Assembly (NCBI GenBank): GCA_010356995.1
Contig: ML996710.1
Coordinates: forward strand, 1 to 27,448
DNA: 27,448 nucleotides
Source: Trichodelitschia bisporula
Taxonomy: Eukaryota; Ascomycota; Dothideomycetes; Phaeotrichales; Phaeotrichaceae
Direction of reading: 5' to 3'
Both the position numbers and the translations under genes were made by a program. The notes beneath the pieces are model-generated. The model was not told the DNA's origin. It saw only the letters and a program-made list of their open reading frames with translations, and ran no database searches. This document shows, one piece after another, positions 25,963 through 27,448 of this stretch (within the stretch, counting starts at the first letter, position 1; each line of letters begins with the position of its first letter).

Positions 25963-27333
25963 TTTGCCTCGTAGGGGAGTCCTGTGCCCAAAGCGTTGCT
26001 CCGCCGAAGGGTGATAGCCCAAGGTAGATAGCAAAAGCGATGCCGTTCAGGAAGACAGGAGGTGAGTTCAGCGGCCCAACGAGGCAGACGTGAAGTTGCG
26101 CGCTCCGCCTCCTCCCCCACCGGGCCCGCGGGCCCTCGCGGGTTTAACATCCTTCCCCGCCCGACGCCCCGTTGCCCGTCTCCGCCCCGCTGGCTTGCGC
26201 GCTGCGGGCGACGTGCTCGGCACTGCAGCGTGACAGCGGGGATGACCCAGCGCGGGGTCAGTCGAACCTGTAACGCGGGGAAACAAGCGCGTCGTACGAG
26301 GACGAGGTGCGGGGACGTAGCACGGCGGTGTGCTAACCGAACGCCGTGTGACGTTGCACAATGGGGGGGTGAAGCCCAGTGCCCGGCTGAGGGTAGATTG
26401 TTGAAGTATCACGTGGAGGCCGCGGACCGTCCTTGGTGCCCACGATTCGGCGCGCCGTCCGGCGGCGGTCGTCGCACTTGACGCCCGGTTTGGGAACCTG
26501 ATAATGCGCGCGCTTAGGGCCATGAGCTACCCGAAAAGTCGAGGCGTCTCCCCCGCCTGTACGAGTACGTACTTCACTGAAAATAGTGTATCAGTAACAC
26601 TAAAGCTAGTATTTCGTCGAGTTGCCTTAGAGCTTGCAATGGGTTAGGATCGAGTTAACTAACCATTTTTTTACGCCCTTGGGTTTGCCTGTTTCTCCTC
26701 CGACGCAGTCAAAAGCTACTCATGTACGAGTACATTTTGGTGGGGGGGGGGGAGGGGCCACGACTTCTTTCGGGTATCCTTTGGGCGTTGGGCTGGCGCG
26801 CGGCGGTGATGGACGGGTGATGCCGGGATGTGTCAGCCTGATGGCGGGGACGGGGAAAAAGCAACACGGGAGTTTTCCGAAAAGAGAGTTTCCGAGGGGG
26901 GAGGAAGTGTGAACATTCTGAGTGCGGGGTCTACCAAGAGGAACGGAAAGGAGCGAGTCCGGAAGAGAAAGTGCCAGAAGCGAAGATACGCGAAGAGCGC
27001 GATCGAGCGTCGGCGAGAACACTCAGAAACGATCTCGTGAAGTTGCACTACCGCCCCCTCTCGGCAACCCACGACTTACCTTCCAAGTTCAGGTCAAGCT
27101 GGTAACGAGCAAAGGTCACGGCAAGCGAAACGTCACTGCACACTCACGCTCGCTGAGTTTCAAGTAGAGTAGATGGGTTACGAGCCTAACATCCAGAATC
27201 CTTCCAACGATCCGTCGGGCCCCCAGAGCGATGGCTTCAAGTAAAGGCCAAAGGCGGATTGCCCTCCCAGGACGAGAAACCTAAGCCCGGGTCGAAGCCA
27301 AAGACAGTGCTATTCCCCGGTATGGCCTCCAAA
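25963..27333. other. Intergenic, 1.4 kb; no supported gene
   Basis: The left part (26068-26523) is GC-rich with an Arg/Ala-rich minus frame that I do not trust. The right part has a run of eleven Gs (about 26742-26752), hairpins at 26586-26604 (TAGTGT...ACACTA) and 26722-26735 (ATGTAC-GA-GTACAT), and an 11-bp repeat TGTACGAGTAC at 26558 and 26723. A frame ending at 27167 and a short one near 27174 (MGYEPNIQNPSNDPSGPQSD) may be pieces of a gene that continues to the right, but nothing is recognisable. Confidence 0.45.
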
Positions 27334-27448
27334 ACATCCCGAGGGGCCACCATTTGGACCGATGGACCAAAGCGTAGACGTGACATCGGAAGCGCTCAGC
27401 AAATGGACATCCCGAGGCGCCACCATTTGGACCGATGGACCAAAGCGT
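27334..27448. repeat. 42-bp direct repeat, period 73, cut by the window edge
   Basis: ACATCCCGAGGGGCCACCAT... at 27334-27375 recurs at 27407-27448 with one mismatch. Each copy contains TTTGGACCGATGGACCAAA, whose ends TTTGG/CCAAA pair. The second copy ends exactly at the window edge, so the array may continue. Confidence 0.9.

Noticed and set aside
26068-26523. 151-residue Arg/Ala-rich minus-strand protein
   Set aside because: GC-rich DNA lengthens frames by chance; no domain or start context supports it.

Overview
The window looks like nuclear DNA of a filamentous ascomycete (Pezizomycotina). Four pieces of evidence support this. Several genes join in frame only through 40-54 bp introns with GTRNGT donors, CTAAY-type branch sites and YAG acceptors. 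The recognisable proteins belong to families typical of these fungi: BBE-type flavoproteins, SAT4/PTH11-like rhodopsin-fold proteins, NLR-type nucleoside phosphorylase domains and Crinkler-type ATPase-nucleases. One stretch carries the base bias of repeat-induced point mutation (RIP). The two tRNAs are eukaryotic, and one has an intron at position 37/38. The species cannot be told from the sequence.

Layout. 1-5 kb is a graveyard of host gene pieces: a stub of the cohesin loader Scc2/NIPBL cut at about 180, a truncated NLR-type phosphorylase (288-858, -), an interrupted Crinkler-like ATPase-nuclease gene (1654-3674, -) and an unrecognised decayed gene behind a TATA box (4138-4922, +). 5-7.2 kb holds an eroded Ty1/copia-like relic on the minus strand: a 174-bp LTR, a half-tRNA-iMet primer site, a 110-bp minisatellite in the leader, a gag-like start, two extra partial LTRs and a RIP-biased tract. 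A 22-unit 18/19-bp minisatellite follows (7216-7640).

7.6-19.8 kb is the functional core. Two secreted proteins of the SURNod19 / peptidylglycine-monooxygenase-like (PHM-like) copper fold lie at 7665-9114 (-) and 17671-19115 (+). Between them are a secreted FAD-linked BBE oxidoreductase (11417-13382, -) and a frameshifted seven-helix rhodopsin-fold gene (14583-15772, -). A small VOC/glyoxalase-fold gene (19281-19732, -) converges on the second copper-fold gene. All three secreted proteins look like extracellular redox proteins. A copper-oxygenase-like pair with a flavoprotein between them is the most interesting hypothesis in the window, but it is inference.

19.8-27.4 kb is gene-poor. It holds a 201-bp-spaced direct repeat, tRNA-Pro(CGG) with an intron, a heavily decayed second rhodopsin-fold gene, tRNA-Arg(ACG), a short interstitial CCCTAA tract, a zone of sharply alternating C- and G-rich strands, a probable coiled-coil protein gene (25384-25962, -) and a 42-bp direct repeat at the right edge. 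Intron-exon models were built by hand from frame and splice signals. Family calls come from motif recognition, not from searches.
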